This document shows, piece by piece, positions 42,233-52,182 of a DNA stretch of 64,000 bases. The notes under the pieces were generated by a model. The model did not search any database and had not been told where the DNA came from. It saw only the letters and a program-made list of their open reading frames with translations. Within the stretch, counting starts at the first letter, position 1. Each line of letters starts with the position of its first letter. Both the position numbers and the translations under genes were made by a program. This DNA is from Undibacterium pigrum (lineage in GTDB: Bacteria > Pseudomonadota > Gammaproteobacteria > Burkholderiales > Burkholderiaceae_D), in contig NZ_QJKB01000007.1 of NCBI RefSeq assembly GCF_003201815.1, positions 230,164-294,163 on the forward strand. The letters run 5' to 3'.

Positions 42233-43710
42233 GTCTGCAACTCCGCATGGTAGTGGCGTTGAATTGACTGGGCGAACTCTGCCAGGCCGCGCCCGTGGCC
42301 GCACAGGCTGGCATCGGCAAGGGCGCTTACCAGGGCTTGCCAGCGGTCTGCATTCCAATGCCCTCCTTGCAGTATGTCGTCAAAGTGGCGGGCGATTTCT
42401 GCTGCACCGTGATGGCAGGGCGTGCATTTGCCGCAGGATTCAAATGCGCCAAAGCGAAATACCTGCGCCACCAGTTCGGCAATGCTGCAACTGTCATCAA
42501 AAGCGATGACGCCGCCATGGCCGACCGCACCGCCAATTTGCTGCAGGCTTTGATAAGCGAGCGGGGTATCAAGCAATTGTGCTGGTATCACACCTGCCAG
42601 AGGTCCACCTATCATCAGGCCTTTGAGCTGGCCTTGCTTCAGGCCCAGGCCGAGCTTATCGACAATGTCACCCAGGCTGATGCCAAATTCGACTTCATAC
42701 AGGCCAGGCCGCCTGAAGACAGCATTGAGTGACAAGAGCTTGGTGCCAGGGCTTTCTGGCGTGCCCAGGGCCGCGTAGGCGGCAGCGCCATGGGTGATGA
42801 TCCAGGGGATGGCGCACAGGGTTTCGACATTATTGACCAGCGTGGGTTTGCTGTATAAACCCAGTTCGGTGATTTGCGGTGGGCGCAGCCTGGCTTCTGG
42901 TCGCTTGTCTTCGATAGCATTGAGCATGGCGGTTTCTTCACCGCACAGGTAACTGCCTTTGCCAATGACGAGGCTGATGTCAAAGGCATGTGCGCTGCAA
43001 AGTACATGCGGCCCTAGCCAGCCTGCCGCTCGCGCCTGTGTTATTGCCGCCTGCAAGATAACGGCTGTTTGCTCATATTCACGACGCAGGTAGATGTAAG
43101 CTTGTTTTGCACCGACGGTAATGCCAGCGATGAGCATTGCTTCTATCAGACGGTAAGGGTCTCTCTCCATCAGCAGGCGGTCACTAAAGCTGCCGGGGTC
43201 GCCTTCATCGGCATTGGCGACAAGGTATTTGCAGTCCGCTTTTTGCTCGGCCAGCAATTGCCATTTCAGACCCGTAGGGAAGGCGGCACCGCCCCGGCCA
43301 CGCAAGCCTGAAGCGCTGATCTGCTGTATGACAGCGGCGCTGTCCATGCGCAGGACCTGGTGCAAAGCCTGTCCGCCGCCTGTCTTGCAATACTCTGCCA
43401 GATCAAGTACTGCAGCGTTGGCGACATTGCCGAGCAGGACTGATGTGCGGGCATGGCTGGCGATATGGGGTAGTGCATCTTCACCCTGCCGAGCAGGGCC
43501 AAGATAACACTGGCCCAGGCAAAATACGGTGGGGCTGCTCTGGCACGCCTGTTTCCAGCTCGCAGGATCTAGCTGCCTTGCAGCAAAGCAGGCCAGTCCC
43601 TGACAGCGACTGCCCGTCAGGGATGCATGGGACAAGTGATAAAAGCTGTCGCTGGCAAGCCGTGCAAGGATGTGGTCCATATAAGCCAATATGAAACGCT
43701 GTACGGGCAT
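42214..43710 (-). CDS. Formate dehydrogenase beta subunit (NuoE/NuoF-like fusion)
   Basis: About 498 residues. The N-terminal part has a NuoE-like [2Fe-2S] pattern (CQGLACF...CLGQCYLGP). The main part is NuoF-like: FMN-binding GLRGRGGAAFPTGLKW, NADEGDPGSFSDR, NADH-site GKGSYLCGEETAML, and the [4Fe-4S] motif ESCGKCTPCHHG. It transfers electrons from the alpha subunit to NAD. ATG 43710 is preferred; a TTG at 43731 and ATG at 43680 are alternatives. No separate gamma subunit, FdhD or small delta subunit is seen in the window. Confidence 0.87.
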   Translation of the reverse strand: MPVQRFILAYMDHILARLASDSFYHLSHASLTGSRCQGLACFAARQLDPASWKQACQSSPTVFCLGQCYLGPARQGEDALPHIASHARTSVLLGNVANAAVLDLAEYCKTGGGQALHQVLRMDSAAVIQQISASGLRGRGGAAFPTGLKWQLLAEQKADCKYLVANADEGDPGSFSDRLLMERDPYRLIEAMLIAGITVGAKQAYIYLRREYEQTAVILQAAITQARAAGWLGPHVLCSAHAFDISLVIGKGSYLCGEETAMLNAIEDKRPEARLRPPQITELGLYSKPTLVNNVETLCAIPWIITHGAAAYAALGTPESPGTKLLSLNAVFRRPGLYEVEFGISLGDIVDKLGLGLKQGQLKGLMIGGPLAGVIPAQLLDTPLAYQSLQQIGGAVGHGGVIAFDDSCSIAELVAQVFRFGAFESCGKCTPCHHGAAEIARHFDDILQGGHWNADRWQALVSALADASLCGHGRGLAEFAQSIQRHYHAELQTCLTSV

Positions 43711-43715
43711 AGCGC

Positions 43716-43741
43716 CTATGCCAGCTTTCAATATGGCATAG
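43716..43741. promoter_or_regulatory. Inverted repeat at the formate dehydrogenase start
   Basis: CTATGCCA-N10-TGGCATAG directly upstream of the chosen beta-subunit start. It could be an operator or an mRNA hairpin in the 5' leader. Confidence 0.35.
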
Positions 43742-43804
43742 CTGGCTGCATTGTCAATTGAGGTGCATCAAGAAACGCCAGTTTGAGCATGGCTGGCGGC
43801 CTTA

Positions 43805-46105
43805 TCAGCAACAATCCTGATGTTCTTCATCATCCACCGCCACAGTCGCCCGCAACAACTTGGCCGCCTGCACCATGTTTTCCAGAGCAGCTATCGTCTC
43901 TGGCCAGTCGCGGGTTTTGAGGCCACAATCGGGGTTGACCCAGAGGCGGGCGTCGGGGAGTACGCTGCGGGCTTTTTGTAGTAGTCTTTGCATTTCGCTG
44001 ACTTTGGGGACGCGCGGCGAATGGATGTCGTAGACGCCGGGGCCTATGTCGTTAGGGTAGGCGAATTCGCCAAAGCCGTCGAGCAATTCCATGTCAGAGC
44101 GTGAGGTTTCTATGGTGATGACGTCGGCATCCATGGCGGCTATCCAGGGCAGGATGTCGTTGAATTCTGAATAGCACATGTGGGTATGGATTTGCGTATC
44201 ATCCCTGACGACGGCAGAACTCAATTTAAATGCGCGTACTGCCCAGTCGAGGTAAGCGGACCAGTCTTGCTGTTTCAATGGCAGGCCTTCGCGGAAGGCG
44301 GGTTCGTCTATCTGTATCATGCCTATGCCAGCTTTTTCAAGGTCGGCGACTTCATCACGCAGGGCCAGGGCGATTTGCAGGGCGGTGGTGGAGCGCGGCT
44401 GGTCGTCGCGCACGAAAGACCATTGCAGCATGGTGACGGGGCCGGTGAGCATGCCTTTCATGGGTTTGCTGGTGAGTCTCTGTGCGTATTCGCTCCAGCT
44501 GACTGTCATGGCTTCTGGCCTGTACACATCGCCATAGATGAAGGGCGGTTTGACACAGCGTGAGCCATAGCTTTGCACCCAGCCATTCAGGGTGAAGCCA
44601 TAGCCCCAGAGTTGCTCGCCGAAGTATTCGACCATGTCATTGCGTTCTGGCTCGCCGTGGACCAGTACATCAATGTCCAGCTTTTCTTGTTGCTCAACGA
44701 CGAGGCGGATTTCTGCGCGCATGGCTTCGAGGTATTCGAGGTGGGACAAATCACCGCGCTTATAGGTGGCGCGGGCCTGGCGTATAGTCCTGGTTTGCGG
44801 GAATGAACCTATGCTGGTCGTGGGAAACAGCGGCAGGGCAAAGCGTTGCTGTTGCTGGCCTATGCGCTGCTTGAATGCATTGTGGCGGGTGACATCCTGC
44901 TCGGTGATGGCGGCCAGACGTTTTTGTACGATGGGATTGTGGATGCGTACTGATTTGCGGCGGCTGGCGATGGCCTGGTCGGCGGCTGTGAATTGATGCG
45001 CGACTTTATCTGCATTGCCATTCAGTGCCTGTTTCAGGGCGACGACTTCATCGAGTTTTTGTGTGGCAAAGGCGAGCCAGCTCAGGGTTTCTGCATCGAT
45101 TGCAGTTTCTGTTGCGAGGTCTACAGGTACGTGTAGCAAGGAGCAGCTTGGGGCCAGCCACAAGTTGTCGCCGAGTTGTGCGTGGACAGCGTGCAAGTCG
45201 GCCAGCAAGCTGCTGAGGTCGGCACGCCAGATATTGCGGCCATCAATAACACCGGCAGACAGGACGCGGCCTTGCGGCCAGTTAGCCAGCAGGGTGCGCA
45301 ATTGTTGTGGTGCGCGTACCAGATCCAGGTGCAGGCCAGTGATGGGCAGGGCGTGTAGCAGGGCGGTGCGCTCTTGTACTGATTCAAAATAGGTGGACAA
45401 CAAAACCTTGGGCGTATTTTGCGCCAGGGCATTGTAGGACAGGATAAAGGCATCCAGCCAGGCGTTATCCAGGTCCAGTGCGAGTATTGGTTCGTCTATC
45501 TGTACCCATTCCACCCCTTGTTCTTGCAGGCGTGCCAGCAGGCGCTGGTAGGCGGGAATGATCCTGGGCAGCAAATCCAGTTTATGTGTCAGGCCACTTT
45601 TGATTTTGCCGAGGTAGAGCAAAGTCAGCGGACCAATCAGGGTGGCTTTTGCGGCATGACCCAGGGACTGTGCTTGCGCCAGTTCTTCAAACAGCCAGTC
45701 TGTGCCGCCATCAAAGCTGGTATCTGCTGTCCATTCTGGTACGAGGTAGTGGTAATTGGTGTCAAACCACTTGGTCATTTCCATCGCAAAATGCTGAGGG
45801 TTACCACGGGCGGCGAGGTAATAATCTGCTAGCGTCAGTTGTTTGGCATCAAAGCCAAAGCGGCGGGGCAGGGCACCCAGCAGGGCCAGTGTGTTCAAGA
45901 CCTGGTCATACCAGGCAAAGTCGCCAACGCTGACGAAATCCAGGCCCGCCTGCTTTTGCAAACCCCAATGGCGGGCACGCAGGTCGCTGCCGGTTTCACG
46001 CAAAGTCGCTTCGGTGATGTCGCCGCGCCAGAAGGATTCTTGTGCAAATTTTAATTCTCTTTGGGCGCCGATACGGGGGAAGCCAAGTGTGTGTGCGATG
46101 GTCAT
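43805..46105 (-). CDS. metE: Cobalamin-independent methionine synthase
   Basis: Transfers a methyl group from 5-methyltetrahydropteroyl-triglutamate to homocysteine; cytoplasmic zinc enzyme of 766 residues, the normal length. N-terminus [20 protein letters not shown]. The catalytic domain has [13 protein letters not shown], the zinc region HMCYSEFND, and [16 protein letters not shown] precedes the ATG. It is divergent from metR with 94 bases between, so it is MetR-activated; no B12 riboswitch lies in front of it. Confidence 0.96.
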   Translation of the reverse strand: MTIAHTLGFPRIGAQRELKFAQESFWRGDITEATLRETGSDLRARHWGLQKQAGLDFVSVGDFAWYDQVLNTLALLGALPRRFGFDAKQLTLADYYLAARGNPQHFAMEMTKWFDTNYHYLVPEWTADTSFDGGTDWLFEELAQAQSLGHAAKATLIGPLTLLYLGKIKSGLTHKLDLLPRIIPAYQRLLARLQEQGVEWVQIDEPILALDLDNAWLDAFILSYNALAQNTPKVLLSTYFESVQERTALLHALPITGLHLDLVRAPQQLRTLLANWPQGRVLSAGVIDGRNIWRADLSSLLADLHAVHAQLGDNLWLAPSCSLLHVPVDLATETAIDAETLSWLAFATQKLDEVVALKQALNGNADKVAHQFTAADQAIASRRKSVRIHNPIVQKRLAAITEQDVTRHNAFKQRIGQQQQRFALPLFPTTSIGSFPQTRTIRQARATYKRGDLSHLEYLEAMRAEIRLVVEQQEKLDIDVLVHGEPERNDMVEYFGEQLWGYGFTLNGWVQSYGSRCVKPPFIYGDVYRPEAMTVSWSEYAQRLTSKPMKGMLTGPVTMLQWSFVRDDQPRSTTALQIALALRDEVADLEKAGIGMIQIDEPAFREGLPLKQQDWSAYLDWAVRAFKLSSAVVRDDTQIHTHMCYSEFNDILPWIAAMDADVITIETSRSDMELLDGFGEFAYPNDIGPGVYDIHSPRVPKVSEMQRLLQKARSVLPDARLWVNPDCGLKTRDWPETIAALENMVQAAKLLRATVAVDDEEHQDCC

Positions 46106-46147
46106 TTGTTATTCTCCAATCATATTGAGCTTATGATGGGTTAGAAT

Positions 46148-46160
46148 TGATTATGATTCA
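46148..46160. promoter_or_regulatory. Second, imperfect MetR box
   Basis: TGATTATGATTCA differs by one base from the MetR consensus TGAA-N5-TTCA, in the metE-metR gap, nearer to metE. Confidence 0.5.
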
Positions 46161-46184
46161 AACGACATATTTTAAGAATTAACT

Positions 46185-46197
46185 TGAATTTCATTCA
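46185..46197. promoter_or_regulatory. MetR box
   Basis: TGAATTTCATTCA matches the MetR consensus TGAA-N5-TTCA exactly and lies just before the metR start, consistent with autoregulation and metE activation. Confidence 0.7.
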
Positions 46198-46199
46198 TA

Positions 46200-47120
46200 A
46201 TGCAATCGATACTAGAGCTACGCCACCTTAAAACCCTGCATGCCCTGCGTGAATCCGGCAATTTATTGCGGGCCGCGGTCTTGCTGAATGTCACACAGTC
46301 TGCCCTGTCGCACCAGATTAAGTTGCTGGAAGAGCATCATGGCGTGCCGCTGTTCGAGCGCAAGACGACGCCCATACGCTTCACGCCTGCCGGTGAACGC
46401 CTGCTGCAACTGGCCGACAGTATCCTGCCGCAAGTCGCCAATTGCGAACGCGACCTGGCACGTCTGGCACAGGGCGTGGCAGGGCAATTGCGTATTGCGG
46501 TGGAATGTCATACCTGCTTTGACTGGCTCATGCCTGCCATGGACTTGTTCCGCCAGCGCTGGCCTGAGGTGGAGTTGGATATAGTCTCCGGCTTCCAGGC
46601 TGACCCTGTAGGGCTGCTGTATAGCCACAAGGCGGATGTTGCCATCGTGTCGGAAATGGATGCGGATGAAAGCGTGGCTTATCATCCTCTGTTCCGTTTC
46701 GAGATTGTCGCCTTGATCGCCAAAGACCATGCGCTGGCCAAGCGTGACTATCTGGTGGCGCAAGACTTTGCGACTGATACCCTGATCACCTATCCTGTAC
46801 CTGATGAAATGCTGGACGTGGTACGCCAGGTCTTGAAGCCCGCCGGGATAAATACCACGCGCCGCACGACCGAGCTGACAGTCGCCATGCTGCAACTGGT
46901 CGCCAGCAAGCGCGGCATTGCCACCCTGCCGGTGTGGGCCGCGCAAAATTATGTGAACCGCGATTATGTACTGCCCAAGCGCATTACTGCGGATGGTTTG
47001 ACTGGCAGACTGTATGCAGCCTGCCTGCCAGATTTGTCGGCCAAGGCTTATTTCAGTGATTTTGTGACGACGATACGGGAGAGTAGTTATTTGAATTTGC
47101 AGAGTATAGAGTTGACTTGA
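46200..47120 (+). CDS. metR: LysR-type regulator MetR
   Basis: Transcription factor of 306 residues. The N-terminal helix-turn-helix spans about residues 6-65 (ELRHLKTLHALRESGNLLRAA, LNVTQSALSHQIKLLEE). The effector-binding domain includes RIAVECHTCFDWLMPAMD, close to the homocysteine-responsive MetR type. Divergent from metE with exact MetR boxes between. Expected to activate metE with homocysteine as co-inducer. Confidence 0.92.
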   Translation: MQSILELRHLKTLHALRESGNLLRAAVLLNVTQSALSHQIKLLEEHHGVPLFERKTTPIRFTPAGERLLQLADSILPQVANCERDLARLAQGVAGQLRIAVECHTCFDWLMPAMDLFRQRWPEVELDIVSGFQADPVGLLYSHKADVAIVSEMDADESVAYHPLFRFEIVALIAKDHALAKRDYLVAQDFATDTLITYPVPDEMLDVVRQVLKPAGINTTRRTTELTVAMLQLVASKRGIATLPVWAAQNYVNRDYVLPKRITADGLTGRLYAACLPDLSAKAYFSDFVTTIRESSYLNLQSIELT

Positions 47121-47297
47121 GCTTGCTGCGATTGAGTGATAGTTCTTGTGTTCGTCTGGTGTGAATGTATTTCGTGCGCCATTTTACTCTGTCGTTTTTG
47201 CATCCCATCCAGCAATAAACGCATCCTGTCCATTTCTTCTTGTTCATGCATCCGGTATCTCCTACATTCACGTGATTTATTAAACAGGAGATAAGAC

Positions 47298-48350
47298 ATG
47301 GTGAAATGGGTAAACTGGATTTTACTTGCAAGCGTAACGACGCCCGCCTTGGCGCAGGCGCAGCTTGATCTGACGAAGCTGGATCGCGATATGAACGGGC
47401 CTCGTGCCCAGGTACTGGTGTTGGGGACTGTGCATTTGAACAGCATGCCAGCCAGCTTCAAGCCTGCATCGCTGGACGGTGTGCTCGATAAGCTGGCGAA
47501 ATTCAAGCCAGAGATTATTACGATAGAAACTGAGTCTGGTGAAGAATGTGATATGGCTGCCCGCCATGTCGCCAGGTACGGTGCCGACTATTGCGCATCG
47601 GTCGAAGTGGCCAGGCTGGCTACCGGACTGGATGCGCCAGCGGCGATGCTTGAAGCAAACAAGATGCTGAAGGCATGGCCAACTCAGGCAACGGCGGCTC
47701 AGCGCCGTCGTCTTGCTGCCTTGTTCATGGCATCTTATGACATGGCTTCTGCCTATGTGCAGTGGTTGCAACTGCCAGAAACTGAACGCCGTGCCGGGGA
47801 TGGTTTGAATGAGGCGCTGGTAGAGAAACTCATACAGACCTCAAAGAGCAATAACGAAAATTACCAGATTGCTGCTCGTCTGGCAGCGCGCCTGGGATTG
47901 CAGCGTGTATATGCGGTGGATAACCATACAGGTGACCGTATTGATGTGCCTGACATTAAAGCCTTTGTACGCGCAATAGAAAATGCCTGGGCGGCCGGTA
48001 GTACGCTGTTAAAAGAGTGGGAGAAACGGGAAGCAGAATTGTCAGGTGCGACAGATCTTTTGCCTTTGTATCGCTACATCAGTGAACCTGAGGGTTTGCG
48101 CATTTACGCAGAAGCCAATGTTGTGCCTGCGATGCGCGCCAAATCACCTGAGGCTTACCCGCAGATGTGGGTAGCTGGCTGGGAGATACGCAATATGCGC
48201 ATGGTCGCCAATATTCGTGAAACTTTCCGTGAACGCCCGGGAGCCCGTGTGCTTTCTGTCGTAGGCCTTTCCCACAAACCCTGGTTTGATAGCTGGCTGG
48301 GACAGATGCAGGGAGTCGATATCGTGAATGCAGCAGATGTGCTGAAGTGA
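47298..48350 (+). CDS. Exported DUF5694-like protein
   Basis: Protein of 350 residues with a Sec signal (WILLASVTTPALA). It has the TraB/ChaN-like opening VLVLGTVHLNSMP and the acidic strand EIITIETESGEECD, then a helical middle and the C-terminal RPGARVLSVVGLSHKPWFDSWL. These are features of DUF5694 proteins, relatives of the EreA/ChaN/TraB fold; the GTxH motif could hold a metal. Catalysis is unproven. GGAGATAAG upstream of the ATG. The 177 bases before it hold no gene. Confidence 0.7.
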   Translation: MVKWVNWILLASVTTPALAQAQLDLTKLDRDMNGPRAQVLVLGTVHLNSMPASFKPASLDGVLDKLAKFKPEIITIETESGEECDMAARHVARYGADYCASVEVARLATGLDAPAAMLEANKMLKAWPTQATAAQRRRLAALFMASYDMASAYVQWLQLPETERRAGDGLNEALVEKLIQTSKSNNENYQIAARLAARLGLQRVYAVDNHTGDRIDVPDIKAFVRAIENAWAAGSTLLKEWEKREAELSGATDLLPLYRYISEPEGLRIYAEANVVPAMRAKSPEAYPQMWVAGWEIRNMRMVANIRETFRERPGARVLSVVGLSHKPWFDSWLGQMQGVDIVNAADVLK

Positions 48351-48380
48351 GGTGCTCACTGTTGATGGTGTTGATTTTTC

Positions 48381-48474
48381 GTAGGAGCGGCTTTAGCCGC
48401 GAATGCTCTGTTGCATGCGCTATACGTGATCAAGCATTGCTGCATTTGCTGTTCGCGGCTGAAGCCGCTCCTAC
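48381..48474. repeat. REP-like palindrome
   Basis: GTAGGAGCGGCTTTAGCCGC and its near-exact complement (one mismatch over 23 bases) flank a 48-base spacer, between convergent genes. This GTAGGAGCGGCTTTAGCCGCG motif is a well-known dispersed repeat in proteobacteria. It may serve as a transcription end. Confidence 0.85.
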
Positions 48475-48492
48475 AGAGGAATTGCGCTGGTT

Positions 48493-49716
48493 TTATTGGC
48501 TGGTCATTTCTGCATGTGCGGCTTCATCTTCAGAGAATTTCTCCAGCCCGCGGGCCAGTGATGAGACGCTGGGGTTTTCTACAAAGACGCAGCGTTTGCC
48601 TGTGCGTTTGCAAAAATCCTTGACGCGCCAGTAGGCGGTGTGGCTGATGCAACCGGTCTGGCAGATGACGAGGTCGGCGGCGGCCAGGCTGGCGTCGAGC
48701 AGGCTCTGGTTGTCTTCAAGGCCACCATCATGGTGGGCGAAGCGGCCGCCTATGCGTTCTATGAGATCACGGTAAGTCGGTACATTGCCACTGCGGCCAC
48801 CTACGCACAGCACGGTCTTTTGCTTCAGGTGCAGGGTGATGGGGTAGATCTTTTCTTCGGGCTGTTGCCTGCTTTGCTCGGCTGCCTGTTCTTGCATATC
48901 TGCGGCGGCCTTGTTGGCTTCTGCGAGTTTTTGTTTTAGCTCGCGTACCTGGTTTTCCATTTCGGTCTGGCGTTCAGCCATCTGCTCGATTTTCTTGAGC
49001 AGGCGCTGGCGGGTTTCCAGTTCTGGCACTTCTGCCTTGAGGGCGGCGATATCGCAACTGAGGAAGTGGATACTGCTGTCCTTGCCTATGTTTTCTGCAC
49101 GTAATTGTATGAGCTGGGTATTCTGTTGTTCTATCTCGCGGGTTTTTTCTGCCAGGGTGTGCTTATGTCTTTCCTGCACGCGACCAAGTTCACGGGTCAG
49201 CAGTTTATTCTGCTCTACCAGGGCATTGAAGCGGTTAATATCAATGCGCACGCTGGCACCGGCCTGGTGTTGTAACATATGCATGTCGCGGCACAGGCCA
49301 TCCTGTAATTCGGCATTGCAACGCGGGTGTGTCAGCGCAGCCCAGAAGGCGCCAGCAACATCGCCCTTATCGATGGCTGCCAGCCACATGTGGGTCACAG
49401 CTTCTACCGTCTTGGCGGCGCGAAACTCCTGTATGGTGCGGGCATAGCGCTGTTCCAGCTCTTGCTGTATGGTTTCTGACAGGCGGTTGCGGCGGCCACA
49501 TTCTGAGATGGCGCCTACATGTATCTCATAATCTTCGGCAATGGCCTGGCCATTCATGGCCTTGTTGACGATGCGGCGCAACGTAGGCAGTGGTATGCAG
49601 ACGCCGATGACGGGGCAATGGCATTCATGCGACAAATCCCAGATGCGGCGACGGCGTGAGCCTGCCGGTGTGGTCTCGGTTGTTAATGCCTTACTGTGTT
49701 TGTCGTGTTCACACAT
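48493..49716 (-). CDS. DUF2325-domain coiled-coil protein
   Basis: Protein of 407 residues. The N-terminal half is helical (CPVIGVCIPLPTLRRIV), a long coiled coil covers about 165-295, and the C-terminal DUF2325 domain reads TVLCVGGRSGNVPTYRDLIERIGGRFAHHDGG, then DLVICQTGCISHTAYWRVKDFCKRTGK. AAGGAG lies six bases before the start. Function unknown. It ends the heme-uptake gene series on the minus strand, 87 bases after the small zinc-site protein, and may belong to the same transcript. Confidence 0.8.
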   Translation of the reverse strand: MCEHDKHSKALTTETTPAGSRRRRIWDLSHECHCPVIGVCIPLPTLRRIVNKAMNGQAIAEDYEIHVGAISECGRRNRLSETIQQELEQRYARTIQEFRAAKTVEAVTHMWLAAIDKGDVAGAFWAALTHPRCNAELQDGLCRDMHMLQHQAGASVRIDINRFNALVEQNKLLTRELGRVQERHKHTLAEKTREIEQQNTQLIQLRAENIGKDSSIHFLSCDIAALKAEVPELETRQRLLKKIEQMAERQTEMENQVRELKQKLAEANKAAADMQEQAAEQSRQQPEEKIYPITLHLKQKTVLCVGGRSGNVPTYRDLIERIGGRFAHHDGGLEDNQSLLDASLAAADLVICQTGCISHTAYWRVKDFCKRTGKRCVFVENPSVSSLARGLEKFSEDEAAHAEMTSQ

Positions 49717-49803
49717 ACTTCACTCCTTGGGTAAGGGACGATGCAAAACAGCCAGATTTACTGCGCTTGCCGACTTGCAGCGGGCGATTTTGCTTCTGTC
49801 CGT

Positions 49804-50076
49804 TTAATGCATTTTTTTGCCCGGTGCTATCTCAAAGCCAGTGACGTGAGGTGCTTCCGCTTTTTTGGGCAGGCGGGCTTCATAGCTTTCTATATTTAGC
49901 TGGGCTTCGGCCATCATGTAGGCGAGTACACGGAAAGCCTCTACATCAAAGCGTAACGACACATGATTCAAGGACAGATGAACCACGCCGCATTCTGGGC
50001 AGATCATGATTTCGCCTACTTTGCTTGAGGCCAGGCCCAGGTGTTGGCAAGCGTTGGCTGATGGCTGATGTTTCAT
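49804..50076 (-). CDS. Small protein with a CPEC metal site
   Basis: A 90-residue protein beginning MKHQPSANACQHLGL, with ICPECGVVHLSLNHVSLRFDVEAFRVLAYMM. One CxxC and nearby histidines could bind zinc or iron. GAGGAACAC lies just upstream of the start. 19 bases after the ChaN gene stop, so probably in the heme operon. No family recognised; presence next to a DUF2325 gene suggests the two work together. Confidence 0.65.
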   Translation of the reverse strand: MKHQPSANACQHLGLASSKVGEIMICPECGVVHLSLNHVSLRFDVEAFRVLAYMMAEAQLNIESYEARLPKKAEAPHVTGFEIAPGKKMH

Positions 50077-50095
50077 GTGTTCCTCTGAGTGTGGA

Positions 50096-50938
50096 TTAAG
50101 ATGAAGCCTTGGGTGCGGGTATGCTGGCGCATGGATCAGCACGGGTATGGGCTTTGACGACATGGCTGCTGTCATACATGCCAGCTTTTTCTGCTGCAGT
50201 TTCAGATGATGCTTCTATATAGCCGTGGACTTGCACGCCGGCTTGCTGGCTGGTGGGCAGCCATGCAGGTACACCAAGATCACGCCTGACGTGGCCATTG
50301 CCAGCCAGCAGGACGACGCCACGGTCTGCATTGTCGGTGACGATTTTGGCCATGATGACATCGCGCGCGACTTGTGCCCTGACCATGCTGGGGACGATAT
50401 TGTCGGGCATCTTGCCGCAGTGGCCGCCTTCGATGGCGGCACGCTGACCATCGACGATGGCGGTAGGCAGGGGCTGGTCGAGCTTGTAACTGCTGATGGT
50501 GTTTTTGTCGATCACTGCGGCATAGCCCTCACGCATGACGCGGGCAGCATCGGCACGTGACAGGTTGGCGGCCAGTAGCGGCAGCTTGTAATCGATGGCA
50601 AGCTGGATGACGGGACGGTAATGCGGCCATTCCCAGCGCTTGTTGCCGACCCTGGCGATGATGCAGTCGGCATCGGTGCAAGTTGTCTGTACCTGGGTGA
50701 GTTCAGCCTGGTTTTCGCGGTCGAACTGTTCCATCGCGATGGCGGGGCGCCAGCCTGCGACGACCAATTTTTTCAGGTCGACATAGCGTTGTGCATGCCC
50801 TTCGGGATTGTCATGTACTTCGCCAAGGAGCAGGATGTTGCTGCTGACTGGTTTTTCAGGCTGGGTCGCGCATGCTGACAAAAGGCTGGCGGTGGCCAGG
50901 GCTGCGGCTACACTTGTGAATCGAGTTAAATTACGCAT
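50096..50938 (-). CDS. ChaN-family heme-binding lipoprotein
   Basis: Lipoprotein of 280 residues with lipobox LLSAC. Core motifs: NILLLGEVHDNPEGHAQRY, AIAMEQFDRENQAEL and VVLLAGNGHVRRDLGVP. ChaN in Campylobacter binds two cofacial hemes; its place in an hmu operon fits heme handling at the outer membrane. Start at 50938 places the signal peptide at the N-terminus; it overlaps the VOC gene stop by eight bases. Confidence 0.85.
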   Translation of the reverse strand: MRNLTRFTSVAAALATASLLSACATQPEKPVSSNILLLGEVHDNPEGHAQRYVDLKKLVVAGWRPAIAMEQFDRENQAELTQVQTTCTDADCIIARVGNKRWEWPHYRPVIQLAIDYKLPLLAANLSRADAARVMREGYAAVIDKNTISSYKLDQPLPTAIVDGQRAAIEGGHCGKMPDNIVPSMVRAQVARDVIMAKIVTDNADRGVVLLAGNGHVRRDLGVPAWLPTSQQAGVQVHGYIEASSETAAEKAGMYDSSHVVKAHTRADPCASIPAPKASS

Positions 50939-51323
50939 TGCTGCATGTATCCCTTGTGTCAATTTCCTGGCCTATGAACCACAAGACGCCGCTTGGGTCT
51001 GTGATGGTAAAGTCGCGCATGCCATAAGGCTGTTCAACGACTGGGGTCAGGCGTACCTGGTATTTGTCTGCAATGCCGGATGAGGCGATGAACTCGTGCC
51101 AGATACTGACGTCATCGACCAGGATGTACATCATGAAATTATTGGTATGGTCAGCGACATAGAACTCTTGCAGCATGAAGCTGCATTGCGCATAGTTGAG
51201 ATGGGCAATGCCATCTTCACTGAAGACGACTTCAAATCCCAGATCCTGGTAAAAGGCCAGAGAAGTGTCAAAATTCTTTGCAGGCACAAAGGCCTTGATT
51301 TCCTGCATCTTCGGTTTTTGCAT
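50931..51323 (-). CDS. VOC-superfamily (glyoxalase/bleomycin-resistance-like) protein
   Basis: A 130-residue VOC protein: IKAFVPAKNFDTSLAFYQDLGFEVVFSEDG, MMYILVDDVSIWHEFIASSG, RDFTITDPSGVLWFIGQEI. The metal/ligand positions are only partly conserved; activity unknown. Start at 51323 follows GAGAGAGATC. It lies between hmuV (28 bases) and chaN (overlap), so it is part of the heme operon. A possible small-molecule or heme-product binding role is inference. Confidence 0.8.
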   Translation of the reverse strand: MQKPKMQEIKAFVPAKNFDTSLAFYQDLGFEVVFSEDGIAHLNYAQCSFMLQEFYVADHTNNFMMYILVDDVSIWHEFIASSGIADKYQVRLTPVVEQPYGMRDFTITDPSGVLWFIGQEIDTRDTCSNA

Positions 51324-51351
51324 GATCTCTCTCATTCGGCAATATGGTTTG

Positions 51352-52167
51352 CTATGCGCTTTTCCTGGCGCGGGATGAGGCGCGCAAGGGGGTGACCAGC
51401 AAATCACCTTCTTCATTGTGCATGCAGGTCAGGGCAATATTGTATAAGTCTTCCAGCGCTGGTACTGCTTCGCGGTTGCTGGCGATATCAGCAACGAGCT
51501 GGCCATTCTTGACTAACAGCAGACGTTCGAACGCCTGCATGGCATGGTTGATGTCATGCAGGATGGCGACGATGGCATGCTGGCGTTCTGTCGCATATTC
51601 TTCGAGGCTGGCGAGCAGGTCAAATTGCAGGCCGGGGTCGAGTGCTGCCAGCGGCTCATCGACGAGTATCAGGCCATCGCGCTGATCCAATAGTTGTGCA
51701 AAGATGCGCGCCAGTTGTATGCGTGCCTGTTCACCGCCAGAGAGACTGTCAAAGCGGCGGCCCAGCAAATGGGCCGCATGCGCCATGGCCGCTGCTTGCC
51801 TGACTATGTTTGCCAAATCAGGGTCATGCGCTCGGCTGACACGACCCAGGCTGATGACCAGATCAGTCTCCAGGCCAAAGGCCACGTCACTGTTTTGCGG
51901 CAGGACGGCGCGCAGGCGGCTGAGTTCCATCAAGGACCAGCTTGCCAGCGGGCGTGACTGGAAAGCGATGTCGCCGCTGCTGGTTTTCAATTCACGGGAC
52001 AGCAGCTTCAGCAGCGTGGATTTGCCTGCACCGCTGGGGCCGAGTATGGCGACTTTTTCTGCTTTTGCTATGTTCAGGTTGAAAGGCCCAAAGTCTTTCT
52101 TGCCCAGCCTGGCACAGACGGCGTCAAGCTGGAGCAAACCCTGTTGTGTGGTGGTTTTCATTAACAT
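51352..52167 (-). CDS. hmuV: Heme ABC transporter ATPase
   Basis: Cytoplasmic ATPase of 271 residues energising heme import. Walker A GPSGAGKSTLL, Q-loop LPQNSDVAFG, signature LSGGEQARIQLARIF, Walker B LILVDEPLAALDPG, H-loop ILHDINHAM. ATG 52167 or 52161 are both possible. 15 bases downstream of the permease gene. Confidence 0.92.
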   Translation of the reverse strand: MLMKTTTQQGLLQLDAVCARLGKKDFGPFNLNIAKAEKVAILGPSGAGKSTLLKLLSRELKTSSGDIAFQSRPLASWSLMELSRLRAVLPQNSDVAFGLETDLVISLGRVSRAHDPDLANIVRQAAAMAHAAHLLGRRFDSLSGGEQARIQLARIFAQLLDQRDGLILVDEPLAALDPGLQFDLLASLEEYATERQHAIVAILHDINHAMQAFERLLLVKNGQLVADIASNREAVPALEDLYNIALTCMHNEEGDLLVTPLRASSRARKSA

Positions 52168-52182
52168 GATTGTGTAGACGAT

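Noticed and set aside
43742..43804. B12 riboswitch expected for metE
   Set aside because: None of the cobalamin-riboswitch elements occurs near metE; MetR boxes explain its regulation.
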